Below are positions 45,826-54,408 of a stretch of 64,000 bases of DNA, piece after piece. The stretch is from JAENWD01 sp963837165 (GTDB lineage Bacteria > Acidobacteriota > Vicinamibacteria > Vicinamibacterales > JAENWD01): NCBI GenBank assembly GCA_963837165.1, contig CAWIMD010000004.1, forward strand, positions 124,001-188,000. The letters are read 5' to 3'. The translations under genes were made by a program, and so were the position numbers. The notes under the pieces were generated by a model that worked only from the letters and a program-made list of their open reading frames with translations, did not search any database and was not told the DNA's origin. The number at the start of each line of letters is the position of its first letter. Position 1 is the first letter of the stretch.

Positions 45826-48541
45826 ATGCAGAATTTCCACGAGCAGTTCGCGCAGGCCGCCGAGCGTCATGCCGGCCGCATTGCCATCGAGGTCCAGCAC
45901 CGCGACCGGCTCGAGCAGGTCCGCTATGCGCGCCTGCGTGAGATGTGCGACCGGACCGCGGCCTGGCTGGCGGTGATCGGCATCGCGCGGGGCGATCGGT
46001 GTGCCATCCTCGCCGACAACGACGCGCACTGGTGCGCCGCCTACCTGGGCGTGCTGCGGCTCGGCGGCGTGGCCGTCCCGCTCGACACGGCGTACAAGAG
46101 CGCGCAGGTCGAGCGCCTGCTCGAGGATTCCGGCGCGCGGGTGATCTTCACCACGGTGCGGTACCTGCCGACTGTCCTGGCCGCCAGGGGATCACGGCTC
46201 GAACCGCGCATCGTGCTCCTGCACGGAGAGGCCGAAGGAACGGCCTCGTTCGAGGGCATGATCGGAGGCCGCATGCCGGCGCCTCCTCTGCCGGCCTGCC
46301 CGGCCGGCCCTGAAGATCCGGCGGTCATTCTCTACACGTCCGGCACCACCAGCGACCCGAAGGGCGTCGTTCTCTCGCACGCCAACCTGCTGGCCGAACG
46401 GCGGGCGGCATTCGAGGTCGTGGACGTGACCGAGGAGGACTGCCTGCTCGGGGTGCTGCCGCTGTTTCACGCGCTGGCGCAGATGGCCAACCTGCTGTTG
46501 CCGTTCTCGATCGGCGCGCGTGTCGTGTTTCTGGAAACGCTCAACACCACCGAGCTGCTTCGTGCGCTCGCCGAGCGCAACGTGACGATCTTCGCGTGCG
46601 TGCCGCAGTTCTTCTACCTGATCCATCAGCGCGTGACGGGAGAGCTGGCGCGGCGTGGCGCCGCGGCGCGCGCGGTGTTCCGGGCGCTGCTGGCCCTGAA
46701 CGGCGCGTGTCGTCAGGTGCACCTCAATTGCGGACGACTGCTCTTCGGACGCGTGCACCGGGTGCTCGGCGGGCGGATGCGGCTGATGGTGACCGGCGGG
46801 TCGAAGTTCGACGCCAGGGTCGGCGCCGATCTGTGGCGGATGGGGTTCGACATCCTGCAGGCGTACGGCTTGACCGAGACATCCGGTGCCGCCACGCTGA
46901 TGCGTCCCGGCGATCGGCACCTCGAGACCGTGGGCCAGGCGCTGCCCGGGGTGGAGATCCGCATCGGCCCCCCGGAGGCCGGCGAGGACGCGCAGACCGA
47001 CGGCGAGGTGCTCATCCGCGGTCCGGTCGTGATGCAGGGCTACTTCAACCGCCCGGACGCCACGGCGGCCGCGCTCGTGGACGGCTGGCTGCACACCGGC
47101 GACCTGGGCCGGCTCGATGGGGACGGCCGCCTCGTGATCACCGGCCGCCGCAAAGAGATCATCGTCCTCAGCTCGGGGAAGAACATCTACCCGGAAGAGA
47201 TCGAGGCGGCCTACCGGACGTCGCCGTTCGTGAAGGAAATCTGCGTGCTCGGGCTCGCCCGTCCCGGCGAGCCGGCGGCCGAACGGCTCCATGCCGTGGT
47301 CGTTCCCGACGACGCCATGCTCGCCGAGCGAAAGGTGTCCAACGTCGGCGACCTGCTCCGGTTCGAGATGGAAGGGGCGTCGGTGCACCTGCCGCACCAC
47401 AAGCGTGTGCTCGGGTACGAGATCTGGATGGAGCCGCTGCCGCGGACCACCACGGGCAAGATCAAGCGGTTCGAGGTCGAGCGGCGCGTGCGCCAGGCGG
47501 CCGAGCGTCGTGAGGCGGCCCGCGCACCGGAGGTGGCCGAGGCCGATTCGCGCCTGGCTGGATCGTCCGGAGCTCGCGCCGGTACTCGACGTCATCCGGA
47601 GCGCCGCGCGTCCCGGCGCCGCGGTCGTGCCGGACGCCAACCTGGAACTGGATCTCGGGCTGGACTCGATGGAACGCGTCGAGCTCCTCACGGCGCTCGA
47701 GCAGCGCTTCGGGGCCACCGTCCCCGAAGAGGAAATGCAGCGCCTCTACACCGTGCGCGAGCTGGCCGAGGCCGTCCTGAGCCACGCGCGCGGTGAGGCG
47801 ACCGAGCCGGCGGGCACCGCCTGGGACGCGCTGCTCGCGCCGTCAGCGGCCGACGACGCCGCGCTCCGCCAGTGGCTCCGGCCGCATCTGGTCGTCCCCG
47901 GACTGCTCCTGGCGGTCCTCAAAGCCCTCCTCCTGCTCGTGCGCGCGGGGGTGCGGATCGAGGTCAGCGGGATCGATCGGCTGCCGCTTCGCGGGCCGTA
48001 CCTCATCTGCCCCAACCACCAGAGCTACCTGGATCCGTTCCTGCTGATTGGCGTCCTGCCTTCCCGCGTCATCCGACAGCTGTTCTTCGTGGGGGCTAGC
48101 GAGTACTTCGTCACGCCGCTCACCCGCTGGCTGGCCGCGCAGGTGAACCTGGTCCCGGTCGATCCCGACGCCAGTCTGGTGTCGGCCATGCAGGCCGGCG
48201 CCTTCGGCCTCCGGAACAACCGCGTGCTGGTGCTGTTCCCCGAAGGCGAGCGGTCGATCGACGGGTCCGTGAAGACGTTCAAGAAGGGGGCGGCCATCCT
48301 CAGCCGGCATCTGCAGGCGCCCGTCGTGCCGGTGGCGATCGACGGCCTGTTCGAGATCTGGCCGCGCAACCGGCCGTTCCGCTGGCGGCGGCTGCTGCCC
48401 GGGTCCGGTGCGCGAGTGCGGGTAGCCGTCGGCGAGCCGCTCTCGCCCGATCCCCACGGCGTCGATCGGGCCGAGCCGTCCTACCAGGCGTGGACGGCGG
48501 CGCTGCGGTCCGCGGTGGAGCGCCTGATGCAGGTCAACTGA
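45826..48541 (+). CDS. Acyl-AMP ligase / acyl carrier / PlsC acyltransferase fusion, with frameshift
   Basis: Residues 1-550: AMP-binding enzyme (VILYTSGTTSDPKGVVLSH for ATP binding, YGLTETSGAATLM, GWLHTGDLGRLDGDGRL, and the late Lys in RTTTGKIKRFE). Residues 580-650: acyl carrier domain with the phosphopantetheine Ser in LGLDSMERVELL. Residues 680-904: PlsC domain with NHQSYLDP (H-x4-D), VNLVPVDPDA and LFPEGERSID. The frame breaks at about 47552; dropping one T in GATTCGCGCC gives DRAWLDRPELAPVLDVI and reads through to 48541. The repaired protein of about 904 residues would activate a fatty acid, load it on its own carrier and pass it to a lysolipid, like E. coli Aas but with the domains in another order. 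Confidence 0.9.
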
Positions 48542-50312
48542 GCCCCTCCTCGGGCATCGGCGACTCGACTGCATCAGCGGCATCGGCAATGGCCACGCGG
48601 TTGCGTCCCTCGCGCTTGGCCCGGTACAGCGCCTGATCGGCCAGCCGGAGCAGGGCGTCCGCGGTCGAGGCATGTGCCGGAAGGCTGGCAATCCCCACCG
48701 AGACGGTCAGCGGCCCCAGCGATTGCCGCCGGAACGTCAGCGACAGCGTGGCGATGTGCTCGCGCAGGCGATCGGCGCGCTGGGCCGCGCCGTCGGCGGT
48801 CGTGTCGGACAGCACCAGCGCGAACTCCTCCCCGCCGTACCGGCACGCCACGTCCTCACCCCGGAAGAACGTTCGCAGCAGGGCGCCCACCTCGCGCAGG
48901 ACGGCATCGCCGGCATCGTGTCCGAACGTGTCGTTGAAGCCCTTGAAGTGGTCCACGTCGACCATCAGCAGCGACAGCGATCGGTGGGCGCGCACGGCGC
49001 GGCGGCACTCGCGCTCCAGCGCCTCCTCGAGAAAGCGTCGGTTGAAGAGTCCCGTCAGCGGGTCGCGGATGGACTGGTTCTTCAGCGTCTCGCGCAGCCG
49101 GAGGTTTGCCAGCGCGAGCGCGATCTGCTCGGCCATGGCCCGGACGATGCCCTCCTGGTTCTCGCGATTGTCGCCGCTGCCGCCGGCCGGCTCGCCGATC
49201 GGATCGAGCAGCACCAGCACGCCGAGCGACTCGCCCTGCGCCATCAGCGGAACGCAGGTGGCCCGGGTCGGCCCCGTCTGCTTCAGGTGCGCGCAGCGTG
49301 GCGCCCCGGGATCGCCGGCCGTGTCGTTGACGCGGTTGCGCCTGAGCGCCCAGCACTCCGACGGCGCGAACACCGGCTCGATGCCGCCAGGCTCGCCCCA
49401 CACCGCCTGCTGCTCCAGCATCGTCCACGAGTTGTTCAGCAGGTAGAGCGCGCCGGAGCGGTGCGCGAGCGCGGGCACGGCCCGCTCGATCACGCGGTGC
49501 GCCTCTTCGGCCAGCTGACAGGTCTGGAGCAGCTGGCTGAGCTCGGCCAGCCGTGAGATCTCCTCGGCACGCTGCTGGGCGCGGATGGCGGTGTCAGTGA
49601 GCCGGTCGTTGACCGTCGTCAGCTCGGCGGCCACGCGCACGCGCTCCTCCGTGTCGCGGTGGACCAGGTACATGGCTGCCAGCAGCAGTCCCAGCGAGGA
49701 CACCCCGGCAATGGCGATGTTCCGGCGGGTCGTGTCGGCGCTTCGGTGGGACTCGTCGAGCCGGGCGGCCAGCAGCCCGCGCTCCTCGCCCTCCATCGCG
49801 GCCATCACCTCCCGGGCGGCCACCATGCCGCGCTCGCCCTCTCCGCCCGCCACCAGGCGCTGGGCGTCGACGGCACCGCCGAGACGGCGCGTGGCCACGA
49901 CGTCGGCGAAGAAGTCGGTGAGGTGATCGACCAGCGGAAAGAGCTGGTCCAGGCGCTTCTGCTGCGACAGGTGGTCGGCGGTGAGCTGGCGGAGCCGCGC
50001 CATCCGGCGAGGCAGCTGCCCGCTGGCCGTCGTGTAGCTGTGCAGGAAGTCCTCGCGGCCCGAGATGGCGAAGCCGCGCTCCGAGGCGTTGACCGAGCTG
50101 AGGTCGGCCTCCACGGCCTGCAGTTCCTCGATCACCGAATAGGTGTGTCCGACCATCTCGGCGGTCTCGACGAGGCTGCCGACGCTGCGCCACGAGAGCC
50201 AGCCCACGCCGAGCAGAATCGTCAGTGCCGCGAGAAACCCGGGCAGAGCTCGATGTCTCGGGGGCAGCAGGCGGGCGAAGCCGCTGGCGCGCGGGAGGGC
50301 CGTACCAGACAC
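48534..50312 (-). CDS. Membrane diguanylate cyclase (CHASE3-like sensor, GAF, GGDEF)
   Basis: 592 residues from a GTG. An N-terminal membrane helix (ALTILLGVGWLSW) is followed by a CHASE3-like periplasmic domain (SSVNASERGFAISGREDFL), a second helix about 195-215, a coiled segment, a GAF domain at about 260-400 and a GGDEF domain at 420-580. The active site reads RYGGEEF about residue 492, and RGED five residues before it is the c-di-GMP inhibitory I-site, so the enzyme should be an active, feedback-controlled cyclase. It converges on the fusion gene with an 8-base overlap of ends. A TATAAT box stands eight bases before the GTG. Confidence 0.95.
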   Translation of the reverse strand: MSGTALPRASGFARLLPPRHRALPGFLAALTILLGVGWLSWRSVGSLVETAEMVGHTYSVIEELQAVEADLSSVNASERGFAISGREDFLHSYTTASGQLPRRMARLRQLTADHLSQQKRLDQLFPLVDHLTDFFADVVATRRLGGAVDAQRLVAGGEGERGMVAAREVMAAMEGEERGLLAARLDESHRSADTTRRNIAIAGVSSLGLLLAAMYLVHRDTEERVRVAAELTTVNDRLTDTAIRAQQRAEEISRLAELSQLLQTCQLAEEAHRVIERAVPALAHRSGALYLLNNSWTMLEQQAVWGEPGGIEPVFAPSECWALRRNRVNDTAGDPGAPRCAHLKQTGPTRATCVPLMAQGESLGVLVLLDPIGEPAGGSGDNRENQEGIVRAMAEQIALALANLRLRETLKNQSIRDPLTGLFNRRFLEEALERECRRAVRAHRSLSLLMVDVDHFKGFNDTFGHDAGDAVLREVGALLRTFFRGEDVACRYGGEEFALVLSDTTADGAAQRADRLREHIATLSLTFRRQSLGPLTVSVGIASLPAHASTADALLRLADQALYRAKREGRNRVAIADAADAVESPMPEEGLS

Positions 50313-50320
50313 GCGATCGA

Positions 50321-50326
50321 ATTATA
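50321..50326 (-). promoter_or_regulatory. -10 box (TATAAT) of the GGDEF gene
   Basis: A perfect TATAAT on the minus strand is followed by eight bases and the GTG start, so the message is probably leaderless. Confidence 0.55.
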
Positions 50327-50350
50327 CGGGGCCAGGCGCGGACGGTCGGC

Positions 50351-50851
50351 TCACGTCGCCACCGTCCTCGCGCCGAGCTGCCGGTCGAAGTCGAGCAGGC
50401 CGGCCGGGTCGTCGCCAACCCGCTGCAGGATTGCCAGGATTTCGCGCGCGGACTTCTCCTCTTCGACCTGCTCGGTCAGGAACCACTGGAGCTCGACCGT
50501 GGCCGAGAAGGCCTTCTCCTTGAAGGCGAGCTCGTACAGGCTGTCGATCTGCCCGCTGACGGTCCGCTCCTGCTGCAGCACGCGTTCGAACAGGGCGACA
50601 AGGGCGGCAAACTGCTGATGCGGCGCAGGCATCGCCTTGAGCGTCACCGCGCCGCCGCGATCGAGCAGGAAGTCGAACAGCTTCATGGCGTGTCCGTATT
50701 CCTCCTGGCTCTGCAGACGCAGCCACCGCGCGCTTCCGAGCAGGTGCTGCGACGTGCACCAGGCGGACATCGCGAGGTATTCGTACGACGCGCCGAGCTC
50801 GGCGTTGATCTGCTGGTTCAGCGCGTCGAGCACCACGGGACTCAGGCTCAT
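50351..50851 (-). CDS. ftnA: Bacterial ferritin
   Basis: 166 residues, normal for FtnA. NQQINAELGASYEYLAMSAWC, EEYGHAMKLFDFLLDRGG and TEQVEEEKSAREIL carry the di-iron ferroxidase ligands (E17-like, E50-x-x-H53 and E94/Q-type positions). It stores iron as a 24-mer in the cytoplasm. The ATG start is preceded by GAGGAGGGCCC. It is transcribed toward the GGDEF gene, with its own start, and is divergent from the EamA gene. Confidence 0.96.
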   Translation of the reverse strand: MSLSPVVLDALNQQINAELGASYEYLAMSAWCTSQHLLGSARWLRLQSQEEYGHAMKLFDFLLDRGGAVTLKAMPAPHQQFAALVALFERVLQQERTVSGQIDSLYELAFKEKAFSATVELQWFLTEQVEEEKSAREILAILQRVGDDPAGLLDFDRQLGARTVAT

Positions 50852-50913
50852 CGGGCCCTCCTCGGCGGTTCACCGTAGCACCGTCTGGCCGCCCTGCCAA
50901 GCACGGCGCGGGC

Positions 50914-50919
50914 TATGAT
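50914..50919 (+). promoter_or_regulatory. -10 box (TATGAT) of the EamA gene
   Basis: TATGAT ends six bases before the GTG start at 50926, again compatible with a leaderless transcript. Confidence 0.4.
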
Positions 50920-50925
50920 GCGCCG

Positions 50926-51852
50926 GTGACGGTCACTCGCGGCGCCGTGCCGGTCATCGCGGCGCACCGCTGGTCCCGGCGCCTGGCCGGCGAAACGGCG
51001 GTGACCATGACCCTGATGGGGGCGGTCCCCGTCATCATCCGCCACCTGAGCGCGAACATCTGGACGATTGGCCTCGTGCGGCTGGCGTTCGCGGTGGTCG
51101 GCATGACGATTGTCCTGACGGCGACCGCGGGATGGGAGCGGCCGACGCGACGCGAGTGGGCAGGTCTGGTGCTGGTCGGTGTCTTGTTCGCCAGCCACTG
51201 GTCGCTCTACTTCCTGAGCGTCAAGCTGTCCTCGGCGTCGATGGCGGTCATCGGGCAATCCACCTTCGGCGTGCACCTGGTGGTGCTCGGCTGGCTCATC
51301 GGCCATCACGCCGTCCGCGCGCGGGACCTCGCGGCCGTCGCGCTGGCGGTGGCCGGGGCCCTGCTGGCCGCGCCGCGATGGTCCCTGTCGGACCAGGGCA
51401 CGCTCGGCCTGTCGGTCGGGATCCTCAGCGCGTTCTTCTATTCGTTCCTGCCCATCCTGCACCAGCGCCTGGCGCGGCTCTCGTCGCTGGTCCGCGTGCT
51501 CGGCCAGTTCGCATTCGCGCTGCTCGTGTTCCTGCTGTTCCTGCCGTGGGCCGATTTCCGGCTGCCCGCGGGCGACTGGCTGTGGCTGACGGTGCTCGGG
51601 GTCGTGTGCACGCTCGTGCTGCACACGCTGTGGACGGACATCACGACACGCCTCTCGACGCTCACGACGAGCGTGATCTTCTATCTCGCGGTGCCGATGG
51701 CGATCGTGTTCAGCGTGGCGTTCCTGGGCGAGCGGGTGACGCCGGCCATGCTGGGCGGCGCGGCGCTGATCGTGGGCGGCAACGTGCTGTCGCTGGCCGA
51801 TCCGCGCGACCGGCGCGAGCGGGCGCCGGACGAAGCCACTGCGGCTGTGTGA
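50926..51852 (+). CDS. EamA/DMT family transporter
   Basis: 308 residues from a GTG with ten hydrophobic segments arranged as two EamA repeats of five. RLAFAVVGMTIVL, ASHWSLYFLSVKLSSASMAVI and LVLHTLWTDITTRLSTLTTSVIFYLAVP are the family blocks, and FLGERVTPAMLGGAALIVGG is the conserved last pair. DMT proteins export or exchange small metabolites such as amino acids. The charged tail (DPRDRRERAPDEAT) is cytoplasmic. Confidence 0.92.
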   Translation: MTVTRGAVPVIAAHRWSRRLAGETAVTMTLMGAVPVIIRHLSANIWTIGLVRLAFAVVGMTIVLTATAGWERPTRREWAGLVLVGVLFASHWSLYFLSVKLSSASMAVIGQSTFGVHLVVLGWLIGHHAVRARDLAAVALAVAGALLAAPRWSLSDQGTLGLSVGILSAFFYSFLPILHQRLARLSSLVRVLGQFAFALLVFLLFLPWADFRLPAGDWLWLTVLGVVCTLVLHTLWTDITTRLSTLTTSVIFYLAVPMAIVFSVAFLGERVTPAMLGGAALIVGGNVLSLADPRDRRERAPDEATAAV

Positions 51853-51861
51853 TGGACGTCG

Positions 51862-52475
51862 TCAACTCCCAACCTCCCAACTCCCAACTTCCAACTCCCA
51901 ACTCCCAAAGTCCAACGCCGAAGCAACTCCAGGTACGACGGACCGTGCCAGTGGCGACTTGGGATTTGGAGGTTGGGAGTTGGAAGTTTCCGCCTTCAGG
52001 TAACTCGACACCGCCATCAGACCGCTCAGGTACTGCCTTTGCAGCGAGCCGGCCGGGCACGCCATCCGCGTCGTCGCGATCGGGCCCATCGTGAGGTGCG
52101 GACCGTCAATCCGGTAGCTCCCGCGCCCGCGGTTGCAGTCGGCGCGAACGATCGCCGCGCCATCGGCGGTGAGCTCGAGCGTTAGTGACTCGGGTCTGGC
52201 GGCCTCAGCAGGGACTGATCATGGTGGACCACTTTGACGAGACGCCAGGTGCGGCCGATGACGTCGGACGATGGATCGCGAACGAGCGTCGGTCCCGTGG
52301 CGCCCCAGCGGGAGGGATCGAGCCCGACCCCGGTCAGGTGGTCATCATGGAATTCGAAGCGCATCACCTGCGGCGATGCGTAGCGCGTTGGTCCCCGGCT
52401 GGTGAGCCCTACGGTCAGCTGGCCGGCATCGTCGGCGGGACGCGCATGGCCGGTGTGCCTCTCCCGCCCATTGTG
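51862..52475 (-). pseudogene. META/HslJ-domain protein, frameshifted and with unclear start
   Basis: Minus-strand reading gives RPADDAGQLTVGLTSRGPTRYAS, then GRTWRLVKVVHHDQSLLRPPDPSH and a stop. In the next frame it continues LTLELTADGAAIVRADCNRGRGSYRIDG and MGPIATTRMACPAGSL, the classical META (HslJ) domain. The break lies about 52183 where CACTAACG should read CACTACACG, a one-base loss. No canonical start is visible before 52475, so the N-terminus is missing or also shifted. After SSYL the frame runs into the repeat at 51865-51990 and encodes odd SWELEVGSWE units. META proteins are often outer-membrane lipoproteins linked to stress resistance. Confidence 0.7.
51865..51990. repeat. CCAACTCCCAA word repeats and their complement
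   Basis: 51865-51908 repeats CCCAACTCC-type words about five times and 51959-51990 has TTGGAGGTTGGGAGTTGG, the complement, so the region can form a long hairpin at the end of the EamA and META genes. Confidence 0.75.
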
Positions 52476-52503
52476 GACCGGCCGTCGCGCGCGGGTCGGC
52501 TGC

Positions 52504-52509
52504 TATACT
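52504..52509 (+). promoter_or_regulatory. -10 box (TATACT) of the tRNA-Leu gene
   Basis: TATACT lies 35 bases before the tRNA, a normal distance for a short 5' leader. A -35 element was not clear. Confidence 0.45.
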
Positions 52510-52544
52510 CGAAGGGCTGACGCCGTTCAGGCGTCCATGCCCCG

Positions 52545-52633
52545 GCCGGAGTGGCGGAACTGGCAGACGCGCCGGACTCAAAATCCGGTTCACCGCAAGG
52601 TGAGTGTGGGTTCGACCCCCTCCTCCGGCACCA
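52545..52633 (+). tRNA. tRNA-Leu (anticodon CAA)
   Basis: The acceptor stem GCCGGAG (52545-52551) pairs with CTCCGGC (52623-52629), followed by A and an encoded CCA. The D arm contains GGCGGAACTGGCAGACGC. The anticodon stem CCGGA/TCCGG encloses loop CTCAAAA with anticodon CAA, reading UUG codons. A long variable arm (CACCGCAAGGTG) marks it as class II, and the T arm GGGTTCGACCC is standard. No intron is present. Confidence 0.97.
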
Positions 52634-52831
52634 TCCCTCGCTGTCGCTCGGTCTCGTGCCTGCGGACCTCAACCTACTTCGCTGGCGCTCGCTCTGGTAC
52701 CCGATGACGGCTTCCTTGCGGAACGACGCCAGCACGCGGGTCGACGCGGATCGCGATCAATCCGTCGCGGTTCGTCACCGAGCGGCGGCCGCCCCAATCG
52801 CCGCCTCGCCCCGGACCCACGGTGACTGGCC

Positions 52832-52865
52832 TTGCACATGAATTGAATCGATGATAATGTTTCAT
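52832..52865 (+). promoter_or_regulatory. Promoter and possible operator of the toxin-antitoxin operon
   Basis: TTGCAC (52832-52837) and GATAAT (52853-52858) could be -35 and -10 boxes with a short 15-base spacer. ATGAA (52838-52842) and TTCAT (52861-52865) form an inverted repeat over the same stretch, around a central ATCGAT. The start codon follows at 52870. Autoregulation by the antitoxin is inferred. Confidence 0.45.
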
Positions 52866-52869
52866 ACGA

Positions 52870-53256
52870 ATGGCCACCACCGCGGGTCGCCCGAACGCCG
52901 CAACGTCGACCGACCCGGCGCTCGTGCTGGCAAAGGCGGTCCTCTCGGCGGCCGGGCGACTCGGCCTGCGGAACCGCGGAATCGCGGCCGTCATCGGCGC
53001 GAGCGAGGCCTCCGTGTCGCGTCTGCAGCGGGGGCGCGGAATCGACCCGTCGAGCAAGGAAGGGCAGCTGGCGCTGCTCTTCCTGCGTCTCTACCGGAGC
53101 CTCGACACGCTGGTCGGCGGCGACGACGTGCGCGCGCGCCAGTGGCTGCATGCGCCGAACGACCATCTCGGCGGCGTGCCGGCTGAACGGTTGAGCGAGA
53201 TCCAGGGCCTGGTCGATGTCGTCGAGTATCTGGACGCAATGCGCGGGCGTCTCTAG
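52870..53256 (+). CDS. Xre/MbcA/ParS-type antitoxin (DUF2384)
   Basis: 128 residues. LVLAKAVLSAAGRLGLRNRGIAAVIGASEASVSRL is a helix-turn-helix, and the C-terminal part (ALLFLRLYRSLDTLVGGDDVRARQWLHAPNDHLGGVPAERL) is the DUF2384 toxin-binding domain typical of antitoxins paired with RES toxins. The end overlaps the toxin gene by 41 bases. It should neutralise the toxin and repress its own promoter, which contains an inverted repeat. Confidence 0.92.
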   Translation: MATTAGRPNAATSTDPALVLAKAVLSAAGRLGLRNRGIAAVIGASEASVSRLQRGRGIDPSSKEGQLALLFLRLYRSLDTLVGGDDVRARQWLHAPNDHLGGVPAERLSEIQGLVDVVEYLDAMRGRL

Positions 53257-53968
53257 GATCCGGCCGCTCCAGCGCGCACCCTGGCGGGTCGTCGAGGCGC
53301 AGCACCGGATCTCGACGCGTAAGCTCGTGGACTCGCTGGAGGAACAGGCCGTGCTCGAGCAGTTGCTCGACACGTCGAAGCCGCCCGATCGCAGCGACGG
53401 CCGGCTGCACGTCCTGCTCTCGACGCCGTTCAGGTATCCGCCGCTCCGCCATGGCTCGCGATTCGGCACGCGACACGAGCCCGGCATCTGGTACGGCTCG
53501 GAAGGGCGGCGCACGCTCCTCGCGGAGGCTGCGTACTACCGGTTCGTATTCCTCGACGGCACGCGCGCCGACCTTGGCAGCGTCACGACGACCCACACGG
53601 CATTCCGGGTCTCGATGCGCACGGCACGCGGCGTGGACCTGACGCGGCCGCCGTTCGACAGGCATCGGCCCGAGATCGCCTCCGCGGGGGACTACACGGC
53701 CACGCAGGCGCTCGGCGGCGCCATGCGTGCCGCCGGCGTCGAGGCCTTCCGGTATCCGTCGGCGCGCGACCCGGGCGGCTTCAACATCGGCGCATTCTCG
53801 CCAGGCGTTTTCGGCGCCGCGGTGCCGCGCGATCTGGAGACGTGGCACTGCACGGCGACGCGGGATCGGGTCGAGTTCGACCGCCACGACTACTTCAGCC
53901 GGCTGGCATTCACGTTCCCGCGCGACGCCTTCCTGCTGGGTGGGACACTCCCGGCGCCCGCCGTCTGA
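53216..53968 (+). CDS. RES-domain toxin
   Basis: 250 residues from an ATG within the antitoxin gene. The RES fold is seen from residue 20 (WRVVEAQHRISTRKLVDS) through FGTRHEPGIWYGSEGRRTLLAEAAYYR, with the Arg-Tyr-Glu active-site residues, to residue 200 with the SARDPGGFNIGAFSP block, where a Ser/Asn pair is usual. RES toxins degrade NAD+ by phosphorolysis or ADP-ribosyl transfer and stop growth. It is longer than most RES toxins (about 150-230 residues), mainly at the C-terminus (RDRVEFDRHDYFSR). The repeat array at 53981 starts 12 bases after its stop. Confidence 0.92.
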   Translation: MSSSIWTQCAGVSRIRPLQRAPWRVVEAQHRISTRKLVDSLEEQAVLEQLLDTSKPPDRSDGRLHVLLSTPFRYPPLRHGSRFGTRHEPGIWYGSEGRRTLLAEAAYYRFVFLDGTRADLGSVTTTHTAFRVSMRTARGVDLTRPPFDRHRPEIASAGDYTATQALGGAMRAAGVEAFRYPSARDPGGFNIGAFSPGVFGAAVPRDLETWHCTATRDRVEFDRHDYFSRLAFTFPRDAFLLGGTLPAPAV

Positions 53969-53980
53969 CCCGGTCGCACG

Positions 53981-54290
53981 CCCGTTGGCAGGCCTGAAGG
54001 CCTGCGCTACACCAGGGCACACGCCACGCATGTAGCGCAGACCTTCAGGTCTGCCCGCGCCCGTTGGCAGGCCTGAAGGCCTGCGCTACACCAGGGCCAC
54101 ACGCCACGCATGTAGCGCAGACCTTCAGGTCTGCCCGCGCCCGTTGGCAGGCCTGAAGGCCTGCGCTACACCAGGGCCACACGCCACGCATGTAGCGCAG
54201 ACCTTCAGGTCTGCCCGCGCCCGTTGGCAGGCCTGAAGGCCTGCGCTACACCAGGGCACACGCCACGTACGTAGCGCAGACCTCCGCGAT
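53981..54290. repeat. Four tandem copies of a 79-80-bp double-palindrome unit
   Basis: Units start at 53981, 54060, 54140 and 54220; the last is truncated. Each carries GCAGGCCTGAAGGCCTGC, then GTAGCGCAGACCTTCAGGTCTGCC, with the spacer ACACCAGGGCACACGCCACGCAT. As at 20274, two hairpins of different type alternate, but the spacer and period differ. Between its end and the HD-GYP start (54291-54408) no further feature was seen. Confidence 0.95.
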
Positions 54291-54408
54291 CCCCGCTCGC
54301 GATCCGGGCGGCGGACGACCGCCTGAGCCCGGCCCTTCGGCGAGCCACTTCGGCTGCTGTATCAGAGACCCCCGCCCGATATTCACCCCAGGGGCACTCC
54401 CGCCCGCT

